This document shows positions 5,361-6,167 of a stretch of DNA of 6,167 nucleotides, piece after piece (position 1 is the stretch's first letter; the number at the start of each line of letters is the position of its first letter). This DNA is from Clostridiales bacterium (lineage in GTDB: Bacteria > Bacillota > Clostridia > Lachnospirales > WQUN01). Location of the stretch: assembly GCA_031254075.1 (NCBI GenBank), contig JAIRVD010000374.1, positions 1-6,167 of the forward strand. The letters are read 5' to 3'. The translations under genes and the position numbers were made by a program. Below the pieces are notes generated by a model. The model ran no database searches. It was given only the letters and a program-made list of their open reading frames with translations, and was not told the origin of the DNA.

Positions 5361-6167
5361 TTAAAAATATTTTTTCAAAAACTCCGTATCAAGCTCGGGA
5401 TAAAGAACATACTCGCTTAAAAGCTTGCGAATTTTTTCATGCGCGTTTGTTTTAATTTTTTCATCGAGAATATATTTCGCCTTAGATTTATTTCCTTTTT
5501 TATCTAACGCGGCAGTGATTCCCTGTAAAGTGGTTGCGATGATATCGGCGATTTCGTACATTTCATTTTTGCCCATGCCGAGGGTTGTTGTTGCGGGGGT
5601 TCCGAAGCGTAAACCGCTTGTATACCACGGACCGAATTTGTCACCGGGTAAAGTGTTTCGGTTAAGTGTTAAGCCGCATTCGCGCAGAGCAGATTCGGCT
5701 TGCCGTCCTGTTAGCCCGAGTTTTGCCACGTTTACGAGAACGATGTGGTTATCCGTTCCGCCCGTTTGCACATGAACGCCTTTTTCGACCAAAGCGGCGG
5801 CAAGATGGTTCGCGTTTTCAACGACTTTTTTTGCGTATTCTTTGTATTCGTCGGTGTTGGCTTCGCGGAACGCAACGGCTTTCGCGGCAACAACATGCGG
5901 CAGCGGTCCGCCTAAAACATGCGGGCAACCCTTGTCTACATATTCGGCATATTCCTGTTTGCACAAAACCATTCCTCCGCGCGGACCGCGAAGCGTTTTA
6001 TGCGTCGTTGTGGTTACAAGGTCGGCATAAGGCACGGGATTATATTTACCCGAAATCGCACCGCCTGCAACAAGCCCCGCAAAATGCGCCATATCAACAA
6101 CCATCACCGCGCCGACTTCGTCCGCGTATTTGCGCAGAAGCGAATAATCAATATTCCGCGTGTACGC
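5361..6167 (-). CDS. glyA: Serine hydroxymethyltransferase, C-terminal two-thirds (runs off right edge)
   Basis: The open frame encodes the last 268 residues of a PLP enzyme that converts serine plus tetrahydrofolate to glycine plus 5,10-methylene-tetrahydrofolate. It is open to the window edge, where the peptide reads AYTRNIDYSLLRKYADEVGA before VMVVDMAHFAGLVAGG, so the GTG near 6107 is internal and not the start. Key marks are the cofactor-binding VDMAH (Asp and His), the PLP lysine in TTTTHKTLRGPRGG, and TSGLRFGTPA with the Arg that holds the substrate carboxylate. The family is about 415 residues or more, so some 150 are missing. The segment CPHVLGGPLPHV, and PWYTSGLRFGTPATTTLGM, differ from the QGGP and FVTSGIR forms common in Bacilli, and point to a divergent SHMT group. 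It ends LDTEFLKKYF with TAA. Confidence 0.95.
   Translation of the reverse strand, partial: AYTRNIDYSLLRKYADEVGAVMVVDMAHFAGLVAGGAISGKYNPVPYADLVTTTTHKTLRGPRGGMVLCKQEYAEYVDKGCPHVLGGPLPHVVAAKAVAFREANTDEYKEYAKKVVENANHLAAALVEKGVHVQTGGTDNHIVLVNVAKLGLTGRQAESALRECGLTLNRNTLPGDKFGPWYTSGLRFGTPATTTLGMGKNEMYEIADIIATTLQGITAALDKKGNKSKAKYILDEKIKTNAHEKIRKLLSEYVLYPELDTEFLKKYF

Noticed and set aside
5425..5775. Plus-strand open frame of 116 codons opposite glyA
   Set aside because: It lies wholly antisense to a clear serine hydroxymethyltransferase, has no domain-like pattern and no ribosome binding site; it is a shadow of the codon bias.
6099..6107. GTG/ATG near 6107 as the start of glyA
   Set aside because: The frame is open upstream to the edge and encodes conserved SHMT sequence (RNIDYSLLRKYADEVGA), so the gene continues beyond the window.
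1..6167. Complete glycopeptide-resistance operon
   Set aside because: No vanH, vanA/B or vanX reading frame occurs in the window; the presence of vanRS and vanY alone does not support a resistance claim.
1..6167. CRISPR arrays, tRNA or rRNA genes
   Set aside because: No regularly spaced repeats and no cloverleaf or rRNA-like stretches were seen; the gaps between genes are all under 140 bases.

Overview
The window looks like chromosomal DNA of a low-to-moderate-GC Gram-positive anaerobe (Bacillota, probably Clostridia). This rests on strong AGGAGG-type ribosome binding sites, several TTG starts, and a VanR/VanS pair and VanY enzyme that resemble enterococcal and clostridial proteins. The assignment is inferred from protein resemblance only.

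Layout: the left edge holds the first 49 codons of lysS (lysyl-tRNA synthetase) on the minus strand. Then come four plus-strand genes: vanR-like response regulator (283-981), vanS-like sensor kinase (959-2068, overlapping vanR), an AraC-type regulator with a GyrI-like effector domain (2143-3594, TTG start), and a membrane-anchored VanY-type D,D-carboxypeptidase (3700-4566). The right part returns to the minus strand with a SAM-dependent methyltransferase of unknown substrate (4594-5337, TTG start) and the 3' two-thirds of glyA (serine hydroxymethyltransferase, 5361 to the edge). The glyA reading frame runs to the window edge, so its true start lies outside.

How the genes may work together: VanS probably senses a cell-envelope signal and phosphorylates VanR, and VanY would trim the terminal D-Ala from peptidoglycan stem peptides. 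The vanHAX genes that make D-Ala-D-Lac are not in this window, so this looks like a 'regulator plus carboxypeptidase' cell-wall stress module rather than a complete glycopeptide-resistance operon. Whether VanR controls vanY, and what the AraC-type gene between them does, is inference.

The most unusual points are: a long imperfect palindrome just upstream of vanY that buries its weak Shine-Dalgarno; a terminator-like hairpin directly before vanR; a strong internal Shine-Dalgarno and ATG at the domain boundary of the AraC-type gene; and an AT-richer methyltransferase gene next to GC-richer glyA. No RNA genes, CRISPR arrays or insertion sequences were seen, and no stretch above 300 bases lacks a gene.
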